A stretch of DNA of 64,000 bases, taken from the NCBI GenBank assembly GCA_002270565.1, contig NQMI01000026.1:365079-429078 (forward strand), read 5' to 3'. A program made the position numbers and the translations under genes. Positions 22,425 through 34,705 of this stretch are shown here, one piece after another. The notes under the pieces are model-generated. The model ran no database searches and was not told where the DNA came from. It saw nothing but the letters and a program-made list of their open reading frames with translations. The stretch's first letter is position 1, and the number at the start of each line of letters is the position of its first letter. This stretch comes from Stenocarpella maydis (lineage: Eukaryota > Ascomycota > Sordariomycetes > Diaporthales > Diaporthaceae).

Positions 22425-23428
22425 CGCGCAGCACCTTGCCCAGCAGTCCCAGCAGGGGTCGCCAGCCCAACAGCATGTTCAGCAGCAGCACGTCCAGCCG
22501 CAGCACGTCCAGCCGCAGCACGTCCAGCCGCAACATGTGCAGTCGACGTCTGTCCAGCCCCAACAGGTCCATCAGCAGCCCCCGCAACAGCCAACCCCCC
22601 AGCCGGCCCCTGCTCCGGCCCCAGCATCCGCCCCCAGAGGTCGAAAGCGCGCCGCCCCATCCGCCGCCGCCGCCGCCGCCACCCCGACTGCCCCGGTGAC
22701 GGCCCCCCCGCAGCCCGTACAGACCCCCGTCCAGCAGACCCCCCAGATCGCGACCCCCGTCCCCGTCCCCACTCCCCCAGCTCCGATAGCTGCTCCTACC
22801 CAGCCGGCCACGCCTGTCGACAACGCCCAGCCTGCCGCGCAGGCCCCGCCGGCCAAGAAGAGCCGGACGAACACACCGTGGACGCCGGCCGAGGAGCTGC
22901 GCCTGAAACAGATGAGGGACTCGGGTTCCAGCTGGGCCGAGATTGCCAAGGTATGTCCGTGAATATCGGAACGAGAAATGCACTAGCCGCGCGACTCGAG
23001 AGCTGATTGCTTTGTCCTGCAGACCTTTCCAGCGAGAACCGAAGGCAGTGTCAAGAAACACTGGTACAAGGATATGCATTACGCGGAGTTCGCCGAGGAT
23101 GAGGTACGCCGCGCGAGCCCTTCCAATGACGACTTTTTCGTGATGCTGACTACGGGCCCTGCAGAGTGCGGCGTTGATGAGTGCGATCAAGGAGTATGAG
23201 AACAACAAGTGGAAGGTCATCGGACAGAAGGTTGGCAAGCCCGCAAAGGCATGCGAGCAGTATGCGAAGGAGCATTTTCCAGGTAAGCACCCGCCAGACA
23301 GGGCCCCAGCCGACCACCCCCGAGACAGCTCGGTCACCCGATTTGCGATCCCGTTCCCTTCGGAGCAGTAGCATGAGATTGACAAGGGTTTCTCCGCAGA
23401 TCTCTTCAATCCAGCAAAGCGTGGCTAG
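22033..23428 (+). CDS. Gln-rich double Myb/SANT-domain regulator
   Basis: Exons are 22033-22950, 23023-23103, 23165-23282 and 23400-23428, with agreeing phases; predicted 381 aa. The first ~230 residues are very rich in Gln, His and Pro, including a run of about ten Gln and a five-residue HVQPQ repeat. An RGRKR basic patch and an Ala/Pro/Thr-rich linker follow. The C-terminal ~100 residues carry two SANT/Myb-like repeats: PWTPAEELRLKQMRD..SWAEIAKTFPART.GSVKKHWYKDM, then LMSAIKEYENNKWKVIGQKVGKPAKACEQYAKEHFP, ending NPAKRG. All three introns lie in the DNA-binding part. The likely role is a nuclear transcriptional regulator with a low-complexity activation region. It is transcribed away from the gene desert, opposite to the Myb-like gene at 5237-6514. 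The start at 22033 is the first ATG after an in-frame stop, but the far-upstream leader makes an alternative N-terminus possible. Confidence 0.88.
22486..22530 (+). repeat. 15-bp in-gene repeat encoding QHVQP
   Basis: Three consecutive copies of CAGCACGTCCAGCCG, with a degenerate fourth (CAACATGTGCAG), give a pentapeptide repeat in the Gln-rich region. A CAG run at 22389-22424 encodes about eleven Gln. Confidence 0.9.
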
Positions 23429-25775
23429 GAACAGTCGGCACCACGCAACCCGGTGGCGACGAATCGCAATCATGCTGTGGAGAGTTCTACACGTATCGAT
23501 ACAAGCCCGCAGCCTGGACCGGTTCCAACCATCCTGCCACCCCCGCTACCCGCCTTTTCAAGTCCGTACAGCCAGAACTCGGCCAGCAGCTCTGCCTCAG
23601 GGCTCCCACACCCAACCCTCCATGGCTGGATCCAGACATAAGAAGCGTCCGCCCCAGTAGGTGTGACCGAGCCGTTGCACACAACCTCTTGATTGTTACA
23701 GCTCCCGGGAATGTTGGCACCACAGGCCCCATGAGACCCAGTTGGCTGAGCTGTGGCCCTGCGAGCACCGAACCGTTTGCACGTTTTGAACACTGAAGCA
23801 TGATACGTGCCTTTCCTGGACCAGAAGCTAGCTAGCTGGTGGGCGTCTGGGGAAGGTGGATGCGAAACCCATGAAAATTTTATCCCTCTAATGCCTCAAT
23901 GACTGTTGTGTGTTGGTGTGTATGTGTTTGGGCAAGTCGGGCTCTCTTTCCTTCCTTCTCTTGTTGGCGTCAACTCGATGGGCGAGTTTTCCTTGTTACG
24001 ACTGGTCCCTTTGGTTTTGGTCAACATCATAGCCCATGCCCTTTGGGAACAGAATCCATGTGCTGCTTTTCTCGAACATATTTGAAGCACTGCGTGGTCG
24101 GTACGGCAAGGCGCGTGGATGCAATATACTCACACCCGCACATTGACCAGCTGATACTCGTCACACACGCGTGGCCACATGGAGAAGATGGCTCCTGGGA
24201 ACAGGGCGGAAGTAGGGTTTCCAAGGAAGACGATGACAGATGACTTTGTGGGACTTGGTGGCTGAGCGCAGTGGTTCTGGGAGGGAGTTCAATAATGTCT
24301 TTTTAATTTCTTTACTGGTGAGAGGACGGGGCCACAAGGTTCTTACGAATTTTTTTGATTTTTTTTTTCTTTTTGCTAAGGAGGGGAGCTGGCTGCGGAG
24401 AGATTGTCATGACTGGCTTAACCTCCCCCGGGAAGGAGGGCGAGGCTGTGGTCATTCTTCATGGCCTTTCCGTCCAGGGATTCGTTATACCCCACAAAAT
24501 CAATATACTGCTTTAACTCTGCTGGGCCATGTAATATGTGGTGTATAAATACGCGGATACATTTTGAGTATCTTGACCGCAGGTTAGGCAGGCAGTTTTG
24601 TATGGCCTGGTCACTCATGAAGGACGCCCAGCTTGATTTAGTACGTACCTACTTAAGTAGGTAAGTATTTTAGTTCAGGGAGGGGTGTTTGCTAATGTGG
24701 AGATGGGGGTGACTAGCGCAGAAGGGCGAAGTGGCGTGTACATAAGTTGAGCACGGTAAGGCAAGAGAGTTGTGATGTGAATCCAATTCGATCTGCTTCG
24801 CGAGCAACATGGACGAATGGACGGTACGTACATGTAGGGGTTGATCTCACATATATGCAAGCTGGCATATGTTGTACTTTGAGCATACCTATACTTACTC
24901 GCTGTGTATACAGTCCAACCACACAACCTAGATTGCATCTGATGTTTCGGTAGGTACATATGTAGGTTACTGGGTAGAGGAGGTATGTATCTAGGTAGTT
25001 AGGTACTTGGCTACTAGCTAGGGCCAAAAGCTGAGCGGGCTCCAGGCCCGGGCCAAGCCAAGCCGGGTGGATGAGCCGAGGGAGGGTACAAGGAGCAGGC
25101 AAGCAACAGGAGGCAGGCCGAGGCTGTATACGGTGGTGTCATTTGTCATTTGGTGGCTGTTGATACTGTTGAATGGGTTGCATGTAGCATGTCTATGCTT
25201 CGAGCAACGGATATTTGAGTACAGAGGCTGGCTACGCGAGAATGCGAGCGGCTCCTATGAGAGAGAAATGTCCACTGTCCAATACGTGCGTGTGCCTTGG
25301 TGTGGGTAAGTACTTTCAAGCTCTGTGATGAGGTGGGAGATGTAGTGTACATGGTGTGGATTTTGGAAAGCATCCAGGGACCCTTGACCATCACGTGTGT
25401 GTGCATGGGCGCGTGTGTGTACATATGCAGGCCGCGAGTACACTACACTACTTGGCAGTGAGGCAGAACATGAAGAGCCGCCACACTGCGGGTAACTTGA
25501 AGTAGGTGCACTAGAAGCTCTGTCAGGATTAAACGGATACTTTATGTACAACAGACTACTAGTGCGGTACGGCTCATGACGTGAGGGATGGTAATAAATA
25601 TGGGGGAGATGGATTGTGATATAGGTACCCGGTATACATTCGGGCTATTCGGGTGTGTACTATGGTGTTGGGGCAAGGGGGCAAGGAACAGAAGACGAGG
25701 ATATTGACATGGGCATGGATGGCAGAATTTTGAATCGGAGATTGACGGGGCACGAAGACCAGCAGAGCAAGTAAG

Positions 25776-25785
25776 TACCTAGGTA
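25776..25785. repeat. TACCTAGGTA palindrome (copy 2)
   Basis: Exact copy of the dispersed 10-bp palindrome, in intergenic DNA. Confidence 0.85.
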
Positions 25786-26580
25786 GTAGGTTGAAAAATG
25801 AAACCAAACCAAACCAGTAATACTGTGGCATCCGTGGTACCCGTGGTATCGGTGGCAGACGGGACAGAGATGTACAGTCGGCAGAGCGAGCAAGCAGCAG
25901 ACACTTGCTTGTGGGCAGGCAGGTTCGTGCCAGCGGCCAAAACAAGCTCAACAAGGCTGCGGCTGTTGGAGATCTCGGAGAGGGGCCCCGATTGAGTTTT
26001 CTGACAAGACGTTTGACCTTGGAGATTGTTTGTCGATTGAAGACTGCAGGTGATGTAGTGTAGACTACATACTAATTAGAGTTATAAGGAGGAGTACGGT
26101 GGGTTCGTGAGTATGGTTGTCGGCTTCTATCTTCTATCTTCTTTCTTCCTTCCTCCCCCCTCCCCCATTCTCCTTATTCCTGGTAGGCCTTGGAATGCCA
26201 CTCGGGTGTGCATGGCCCTTTTGGAACTTGGCCACCCCCCTCGGTGAGCGCTTGCTGAATCGAGTCAGGCTCCCTTTCGTATCGACATCGAGGTGTGGGC
26301 CGCCATTGGGCCTGGTTCGTCGATGGCCGATGCTACCTCCACCTCTGCTGCGCCCTCCGCTCCTCTTCCATCCTCTGCCGGGCTGCTCGTCACCTGACAG
26401 AAAGGATCGGGGGCGAGGGGACGGGCCCCTTTGTTGACTTATTAGTAACAGTAAACCAGACGGATGGAAATTCTCAGTCGTCTTCCCATTCCACGTGCCC
26501 CATCTGCCAGGTCGATCCATAGTGCGATTGATCTGCTCTCCCTTCGTTGACGTCGTTGCCTTCACTCTACTCCCTCCACA

Positions 26581-26611
26581 ATCACCATCACCATCACCAT
26601 CACCATCACCC
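26581..26611. repeat. (ATCACC)n microsatellite
   Basis: Five hexamer units in the promoter region of the Crh-type gene. Confidence 0.9.
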
Positions 26612-26953
26612 ACACCTCGACCCTCACCCTCACTCTCGTTATCACGGCCAGGCCTTGTTTCGTTGTCCAGTAGAACAGACAATTAATCCCACAACAGCCT
26701 CGCGACTCGCCGCCGGCATCGTCACTCCTCGACGCCCTGCTCGTCCCTCGTTCCTCGCCCGTTCGTTCTGATCGTGACAACAACAGGCAGTCCAGCCAGT
26801 CGCTCAGTCGCACCTGCACCTGCACTTAGACCTGCATCTGCACCACGCCACGCCACGCCCCGCCCCGGCCCCGTCCCACAACCCTGACGCGGCTAATCAA
26901 CCCTCGCGCGGCTCGACATCCCAAGCATCACCAGCTGCATACATATCACAGCC

Positions 26954-28372
26954 ATGCTGCCCTCACTCCTCCTCCCTGTAGGATCTGCCGTCCTCGCTGC
27001 CTCCTCCGTCCTGGCTGCCAAGTGTGGCAGCGGCAGCCCTTGCTCAGAGGATGAGCCCTGCTGCTCGCGTGAGTTTTATCTCTGCCCTTCTCGCAGTGGC
27101 GTCTTGTTGTCGCACAAAAACGTCGACACAGCTAGCTGACACAAGCCTTGTACAGAGTATGGCGAGTGTGGAGTCGGCGCATACTGCCTCGGCGGCTGCG
27201 ACCCTCGCTTCTCCTTCAGCCTCGACAGCTGCGTCCCCGAGCCCGTCTGCGAGTCGCGCACGCTCAACATGAACTCGCTCGACCGCGTCCAGTCCATCGA
27301 CAAGTACCTCGGCGACCCGTCCAAGGCCGACTGGGTCTCGTCCGGCGAGCCCCTCATCTACAACGACAACATGCTCCTGACCATGCCTCCCTACAAGGCC
27401 GGCACCGTCCTGGCCTCTACCGTCTACATGTGGTACGGTAATGTCAAGGCCAGGATGAAGTCGTCGCGCGGCAATGGCGTCGTCTCCGCCTTCATCCTAC
27501 TGTCCGACGTAAAGGACGAGATCGACTTCGAGTTCATCGGTGCCGACCTCGAGACCGTCCAGACAAACTACTACTTCCAGGCCAACCCCATCTGGACAAA
27601 CTCAAAGAACATCACAGACCTCTCCGACACGTACCAGAACTTCCACGACTACGAGATCCAGTGGACCCCAGACCAGGTCGTCTGGCTCGTCGACGGCAAG
27701 GTCGGCCGCACCCTCAAGAAGACCGACACCTGGAACGCCACCACCAACCAGTACGACTTCCCCCAGTCCCCGGCCCGTGTCCAGCTCTCCATCTGGCCTG
27801 GTGGTAACGCCACAAACTCCGAGTACACCATCGAGTGGGCCGGTGGCGAGATCGACTGGAACTCGGACGACATCAAGAACTACGGCTACGACTTTGCCAC
27901 CTTCAGCGAGGTCACCATCGAATGCTTCAACGCCACCTCCGGCCCCGGCACCAACACGGGCAAGAGCTACTATTACAACAATGTCGCGGGCACCAACAAC
28001 ACCGTCGTCGACAGCGACAAGCCCACCGTCCTGGCCAGCCTGCTGGGCACCGGCACCGACATGGACGCCGGCGCCAGCTCCGCCTCGGCCAGCAGCTCCG
28101 CCTCCACCGCCAACACGGTCCCAGGTGGCTCCAGCGGCGCCGGCGTCGGCAACGTCGTCGGCGCCGACGGCAGCGGGTCCGGAGCCGGCAGCGCCGGCGG
28201 GAGCTCTACCTCCAGCAGCGCTGACTGTGCCGCCACCGGCTTCACCGTGAACTGCAACGGCAACTCTGGCAGCAGCGGCAGCAGCAGCGGCGCTGCGGGT
28301 GGCAACGACAAGGTCTTTGGTGCCAGCGCCTTTGCCGCTATTGTCGCCTTTGTCTTCTTGGCCTGGCTGTAG
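26954..28372 (+). CDS. Crh-type GH16 chitin-glucan transglycosylase with CBM18 (Utr2-like)
   Basis: Exons are 26954-27068 and 27156-28372 (phase 1, CCS|Q); predicted 443 aa. In order: signal peptide (residues 1-22), a Cys-rich chitin-binding CBM18 module (about 24-65, with CGSGSPCSEDEPCCSQYGEC), and a GH16 domain with the catalytic signature DEIDFEF (Glu160 nucleophile, Asp162, Glu164 acid/base). Six or more N-glycosylation sequons, a Ser/Gly/Ala-rich tail from ~285 and a C-terminal hydrophobic stretch (AFAAIVAFVFLAWL) fit a GPI anchor. Family knowledge: Crh proteins cross-link chitin to beta-1,6/1,3-glucan at the cell surface. The module order matches yeast Utr2 rather than Crh1, because of the CBM18. 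The intron falls inside the CBM18. Confidence 0.94.
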
Positions 28373-31262
28373 AAGAAGCACACGTCCCTTTGCCAGCGTA
28401 GCACAATACACAATACTGGCGACCGCCAAGTATCTTTTCTTTTCTTCTTTCTACCGAACCCCGAACGCCGCCATTCCCGACATGACGCAACGCAGCCCCA
28501 TTGCAGCCTTCCTCTTTCTTTAATAATATCTTTACGTGCATCCGACTTTCCATACATCGGCGTTTTTTAGCCTAATGACCTTGCGGGCCGAAGATCTCTC
28601 ACCCGCAACTTATATTCACTTCTCAAGAAAACGGCAGCGCGAAAGGGGCGTGGGGGGGGGAACATGGGCGCTTTTCAATAATAAAGGGGAACAGCATGTC
28701 CATTTTATATTGCTCCATGTCTGGGGACAGGGACATACAGGATTAATGAAGGAAACGCCCGAGTAATGGCCCACGAATGGCCGGCCGCTCTTTGCGAACG
28801 AACCTGGAAGGAATGGAGCAATCCATGCCAGAAAATAGGAAGCCCCTTTCAAGGGCTCCCATGTATATAAGAGAGGAGGAACAGGTCGACAAGGTTAGAC
28901 CACCCTTTGTCAATGAAAGGACTCAAGATTGAATACCATCTTGATGGATAACATCCCAACTAATTCCCCCCCCCCCCCCCACAACACAAATGCAGTCTTC
29001 AGTCTTTGCGCAACCAATGGCTAGGTAATGTTGTTAGTATGCATGACGGGATCGAGGGCGGGCTGACGGACATGCCTCTCATGCCTAAGGTGCTTGTAGC
29101 CTTTGCTGCTGCTTGCAGTACAAGCCCAGTGATCAAACGCGAACGCGTTTCTTACATGGTATCAATCGGGCCAGACTACTGCAGAAGATGATGACATTGG
29201 GAAGACGACGTGAATACTGCTCCTCGCTTTGCACAGATCAAGGCATCATATTGTTCAGGCCAAGAAGGCCTACTGCGAGATACTGAGAGTATTACAGTGA
29301 GTTGCGGGAGCCATTTTCTCTCGCGTGGGTCATGTCCGTTGACATTTCCAAGTATTGGCTTAGGCAGCTGGAGCCAAGGCCGTTGCATGATGCATGTGTT
29401 CGACAAATCAGGAGAACAAAGAGTCGCAATGGGGTCCTGCGCTTCAAGGTTACACACGTGAAATAACACACATGTTTTGTCATGGAACACAGCAGCCTGG
29501 TCAATTCAGTCAGGTGTGGGCGACTGTTGGACTTGGTTACAAGTATCCATCCTCATAACTTCAGTGTTAGGTGGACTACACGATTTCGCTCCATGTTCCC
29601 ACGGCCAGGCTGGCATAGGCGTACGATGTGAATTCTGATCAAAGTACATTGATCCGTATGTAGGAGATCCAATTCCCACCACCCACCAAAAAAAGCCATT
29701 TCATGCAAGTGCCTGCCCCTATTATGTCACAGCCAAGTGTCATGCAAAACGCGGTGAAATCACCGCACTTGGCTCTGGGGCTTAGGCTTTCGGAAGACAG
29801 TCGATGGAATAGAAGTAACTCAGGAACAAGCCCCTCACTGACAACAGAAGCCAGGGTTTCTAAAACGAACCTCGGTTATCAAGGTTGGACGGGGCTCATT
29901 AATATTGATCTGAAGTGCTGTTAGTGTACGTTGTGCCAGATGTGATATTGCTAACAACCAGCTCGCCTGTGCCAGTTCCCCTGGTCTCGGGCTTCTAGAT
30001 TTATGTGCTAGATATCCTTCGACGCCCCAGAGCAGAGCCTCGGAAACTGGATTTATTTAGTTGCCGCGGCAACATGCCAAGTTGTGAACTGGATCGGTTG
30101 TTGCCGCGTGCGTAAGGACATGCGACCCGGCCCTTAGAAATATTACAATTCCTCTTTGGAATCCTTTCCCGAGAGCAGTGCAGAATGGTTTAGTCTGATA
30201 GGGCTAGTGGTTTGTTTACTTGTTGTAAGGGGACGGCCGATGGACTGACGCGTACTATGTATTTGCACAAGGACCGGACAGGCTAACTCCCACTTATCCC
30301 ACTTTGCCATTTCAGCTGACTTGGGAAGAGATAGCATTGAGATATACTTCTGGTCACACAAAACCCTGCCCCGCTTATGGTACGCAGAGGGCGGTGGCCG
30401 GAAGGAGAAGGTTGTCCCGAAGACCTTGGCACTCATACTGTACAACTACACGACCGTCATGATACACCTATACCTGAATTCTTATCTGTATCCAATGTAG
30501 CCTTGTAATGTCTGCAGAAATCAGTGCAGTAGCTATTAAACGGCAACTGCGAGTGGCGCTCTGACTTCTCTGACCTCGCTCATTCTCATTCTGGGGCTCA
30601 TTCAGACGTGTAGGCTTGGGTCTGATAGGTTCCAACCCAGCCTTTCCACCATTGGCACAGCTGAAACAGGGGCTGTACCTATTCTAATATTCCTCAGGTT
30701 AAGAAATGGCCGTGGATGGGGGCCAGATGCGCCTCGAAGCTTGTAGTTGCTGGGCTTGAAGCTTCTGGTCACAGGGCTCTCACGTGCCTAGGTAGCCAAT
30801 GCATATCGAATTGAGTAGTCTGGGTGGCATGAATATGGTGGCGTTTTCAGACAGGGTCGGCATCTCATGACATCAAAAAAGCAATCGTCATGGCTTCACG
30901 TGAATTCAACTGCATTCAGTATTGTCTTTGCGTCCATTAGTTGGGGGACAGCCGTGACTAAGTTACCTGCCTACCAAGGCAGGTGAATAGTTACCCCACC
31001 GCCTTGGCATATGTCGGTCTTGACTGCCATTCCGGGCGCGGGGAGTTGGACCGATGTTGTTGATAGAGGAGCGATCGTACCACTGTGGACTCTTGCACTG
31101 TGTAGCATCGCGGTGGCTGCCGAACACGTTCGCAAGAGTTCGGGTCAGTTAGCAAGAGATAACTCCCGGGCCAAGTAAAACATCTTCTACTTTCTTCGCC
31201 CATGGATCGTTTCCCGGGTGCAGTCAAGGAACATTCCACTGGGAGCGCTCAGTCAGATACCA
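28373..31262. other. Intergenic, no gene seen
   Basis: 3' region of the Crh gene and upstream region of the M28 peptidase gene. A poly-C run lies at about 28968-28981. Short open frames only, without motifs. Confidence 0.55.
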
Positions 31263-33624
31263 ATGACAATGGCACCAGACAAGATGTATTGGCCGATGCG
31301 TATCCCTTGCTACCTGATGGCCGTCACCGGCGCTCTGGCCTGCCAGCGAGATTTTGATAGCCCTTCTGGGTTGAACCACCTGCGCCATACTCAGCCTGTT
31401 ATCAAGGCACGTCAGGACACCCTCTTGCCTGTCCTATCGGAGACGGAGAGTCTACTTGTGAATTCTTTCGATAACACGTCGATCGATACCTGGTCATATT
31501 ACTACACTCACGGCTACCATGTTGCCGGCAGCAACAAGACCATGGCTCAGTGGACAGCGGACCAGTGGTCGTCATTCGGCGTGCCCTCGTCCCTGGCGGA
31601 GTACTGGACTTTCCTCAACTATCCAGTCTCTCAATCGGTCTCACTGAAGCTCCCAGACGGCACCAACTACTCGGCGGTCCTCACCGAGGAGATACTGAGC
31701 CAGGACGAGACGACATCGTACCCCAACAGTGTGCCGGCCTTCCACGGGCTCTCCTGGAGCGGCCACGAGTCGGCCGAGTATGTCTACGTCGGGCGAGGCC
31801 AGCAGATAGACTTCGACCGTTTGAAGGCTCTTGGGGTGCCTCTAGAAGGCAAGATTGCCGTGTCCAAGTACGGCGGCCCGTTCCGCGGCCTGAAGGTGAA
31901 AAATGCCCAGGAGAACAGGATGACGGCCATTGTGATCTTCACAGACCCCGGAGACGATGGCAGCGTTACTGAAGCAAATGGCTACGCACCATACCCTTCA
32001 GGCCCCGCACGGAATCCAACGAGCCTACAACGTGGCTCCGTGCAATTCCTCTCGCAACGACCTGGGGATCCTACCACGCCTGGATATCCATCCAAGCAAG
32101 ACTCGCCCAGGGCTGACACATCCGACGTGACCCCAAGGATCCCGTCGGTGCCCATCTCCTGGAAAGACGCCCTGCCGATTCTTGCGGCACTGGATGGCTT
32201 CGGTGTGATGGGGACTCAGGTCAACCGGTCCGGTTGGGTGGGCGGCCTGAACGTCACGTACAGTACCGGACCGGCTCCCGAGGCTGTCCTCTCTCTTTCG
32301 AATGAGATGGAGGAGACCATTACTCCAATCTGGAATGCTGTCGGCATTATCAACGGTACCGACCCAGACTACACGTTGGTGATTGGAAACCATAGAGATG
32401 TGAGTAAAGCCTTCGGTTAGTCAATTACCAGTGCTTGACTGACACGCTACAGGCGTGGATTGTTGGAGGTGCGGCCGACCCAAACTCTGGATCCGCCATC
32501 ATGGTCGAGCTTTCCAAGGCGTTTGGCAAGCTCTTGTCCACCGGCTGGAGGCCAAGGAGAAACATTGTGCTCTGTAGCTGGGACGCCGAAGAATACGGGC
32601 TGTATGGGTCGACCGAGTGGGTCGAGGAGTACGCTCCCTGGCTCTCTGAGACCAGCATTGCCTATCTCAACATCGATGTTGGCGTCTCGGGAGAGCACCC
32701 ACAATTCTCATCCACGCCAGAGCTTCACAACATCACCCAGGAGGTCATGAAGAAGATCTTGTGGCCGCACGCGGGCGCTGGTGGGCTCAACAGGACCATG
32801 TTCGAAGCCTGGTTTGAAGGGACCCAGGGTAATGTTGGTGTCTTGGGCAGCGGGTCGGACTACACAGCATTCGTGCATAATGGCATCAGCTCTGTTGATG
32901 CCGGGTCTTACGGCGGTCCTAACGATGCCGTCTACCACTATCAGTATGTTGAAAGTCTCGACTATTAGAATTGTATGATCTTATCAAAGATGGTACGACT
33001 GACGTAGCCGCAGCTCCAACTACGACAGTTACCACTGGATGACCGCCTACGGTGATCCGGGGTTTGTCGTTCACAAGGCCATGGGCCAGTTCCTCACTCT
33101 GCTGGCTTATCACCTCGCGGACGATCCTATTATCCCTCTTGATGTTCCCAACTACACAACTCAGCTCAAGGCTTATCTTGAGGAGCTGCGTGCCACAATC
33201 ACAGAAGCTGGTGTCGACCTTGACGTGGAGAATCTGGCTGCTGCTATTGACACGTTCGAAGATTCGGCCAACAAAATAGCCGCACTGGCAGCTGAAGCCG
33301 CTGTTACAGGGGACGCGATCCTAATCGACCAAGTGAACTCAAAGTATCGTGACTTTCAGCGTGGCTTCACCTCACAGGGCGGCCTACCTAATAGAGACTT
33401 TTTCAAGCACGTCGTGTTCGCCCCGGGCACTGACACAGGTGGGCCGCACGCAGCACCACGTCCGCAAGATCTCAGTTTTACTGACAGGTGCCACAGGGTA
33501 TGCGGCGGTTGTTTTCCCGGGGATAACAGAGGCGGTTGACGCTGGGAACAGCTCGCTGGCGTTATCGGAGCTGCAGAGAACAGTCGCAGCCATCCGAGCG
33601 GCTGCAACTATCTTGTGCGCATAA
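31263..33624 (+). CDS. Secreted M28B metallopeptidase (glutamate carboxypeptidase II-like)
   Basis: Exons are 31263-32399, 32453-32943, 33014-33438 and 33488-33624; 729 aa from the first ATG. ATGs at 31284 or 31296 give a cleaner signal peptide (CYLMAVTGALA). A protease-associated region (EGKIAVSKYGG..RGLKVKNAQ...VIFTDP) is followed by the M28 core. Zinc-site motifs match the family: GNHRDAW and AADPNSGSA (His, Asp), WDAEEYGLYGSTEW (catalytic Glu and ligand Glu), LNIDVGVSG (Asp) and YHYHSNYDSYHWM (His). A transferrin-receptor-like dimerisation region ends the protein. The last part of the ligand motif is created by splicing: a His codon is split CA|C by intron 2. It probably acts as an extracellular or wall-bound exopeptidase. 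It is followed on the same strand by a G1 endopeptidase and an MFS transporter. Confidence 0.92.
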
Positions 33625-34705
33625 TCCGCCTGAAAGAAGTCAGTGGTAGTTGAGAAGGCAGGCGGGTTTTCTAGTTGATTTTTTTTTTTTGGTTTGTTTT
33701 CCCTTCCAAGCTGCATCCCACTTCAACCTGTAAAGACAGCACTGCAGTGCTGTGGTCGTTAGACTGAGTGGGTGCTTCGAATCAGGCCGATCCATAACTT
33801 CCCAGGTCACCTCGGCGGCTGTCAACGATGCATAAATCATATGCTTCTTGAGAAGACTGGAAACAGAAAGTCACTTGACTAATTAATCGGTCATACGCAT
33901 GAGGAAGATAACCTTGAGATGCCCGTGGCCTGCACAATATGCACCTTCTATGTTGTCACAACGCACGTGGTGTTGGATCGGACTTGAAAATGTGGTGAAA
34001 GCGGCACGGAATAAAGACGACATGCTCCTTAGGGAAGAGCACAATGATAGGCCAATAATAAATGCCCCGAGAGTGTATTTTGCATCAATGTGGAACTTAT
34101 CTTGTCTCCGACCCCGTCGCCGTGGAGCACGTAACGTTGGACGGTCAGCCACACATCAATTGAGGGCTGGGCCTCATTTGCCCCCATCTTGATGATGAAG
34201 AATTGTGCAACAAGTGGCTGTCTTTGTCTTTGTGCAACATTGTCCATGGCCCATACTGCCATGTCGTCTTGTTCCTAGTATGCTAGAGCCAGCCGTCTCG
34301 AGGGCTTTGGAATTAATCTAAAACCGAGTCATTCAGGGGATCATTGCAGGGGCGGCTGCGGAGGGTATTAATAGGTGTGGATACCGGTACTGCAGAGCTT
34401 CTTTCACAAAGCTTAATTCCACTAGTTCCAAATATCACCACCGCCCATAAGCCCATCAGGCCCAGGGATGTGTCTTGTTGTACAAATCCTCCTGCATGTC
34501 CTGTGTATAAAAGAAGGAGAGAGAGAGAGAGAGAGAGCAGAAATCAGCTATGATGTTTCAATACTCTGTGAGTAAATCCTCCGTAACCAGCGGCAATCCT
34601 TCGTTTGATATATACAACGGCATTCTTTGAAATCACCAGAGCATATCTAGCCTTTCTTTTCTGATCTTTCTCTGAACCCTGTTAAGTATTTGTTATACAA
34701 ATAAG
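33625..34705. other. Intergenic, promoter of the G1 peptidase gene
   Basis: No gene seen. It contains TATAAAAG at 34506 and a GA repeat at 34517-34537. Confidence 0.55.
34506..34513 (+). promoter_or_regulatory. TATA box of the G1 peptidase gene
   Basis: TATAAAAG lies 193 nt upstream of the ATG at 34706, immediately before a GA repeat. It fits an inducible fungal promoter with a ~150-nt leader. Confidence 0.5.

Larger units (their letters stand above)
23429..26953. other. Intergenic, no gene seen
   Basis: This is the 3' region of the Myb/SANT gene and the promoter of the Crh gene. It includes a patch rich in GTACGTAC/CTACTTAAGTAGG motifs (24640-25020), an exact TACCTAGGTA at 25776, and an (ATCACC)n repeat at 26581-26611. 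No open frame has recognisable motifs. Confidence 0.55.

Noticed and set aside
22063..23409. 448-aa minus-strand open frame, Leu/Gly-rich
   Set aside because: It is the antisense shadow of the Gln-rich Myb/SANT gene: CAG repeats read as CTG (Leu) on the other strand. It crosses all introns of that gene and has no motif.
27602..28429. 275-aa minus-strand open frame opposite the Crh gene
   Set aside because: Ala/Gly/Val-rich complement of the Ser/Gly-rich GPI linker; no motif.
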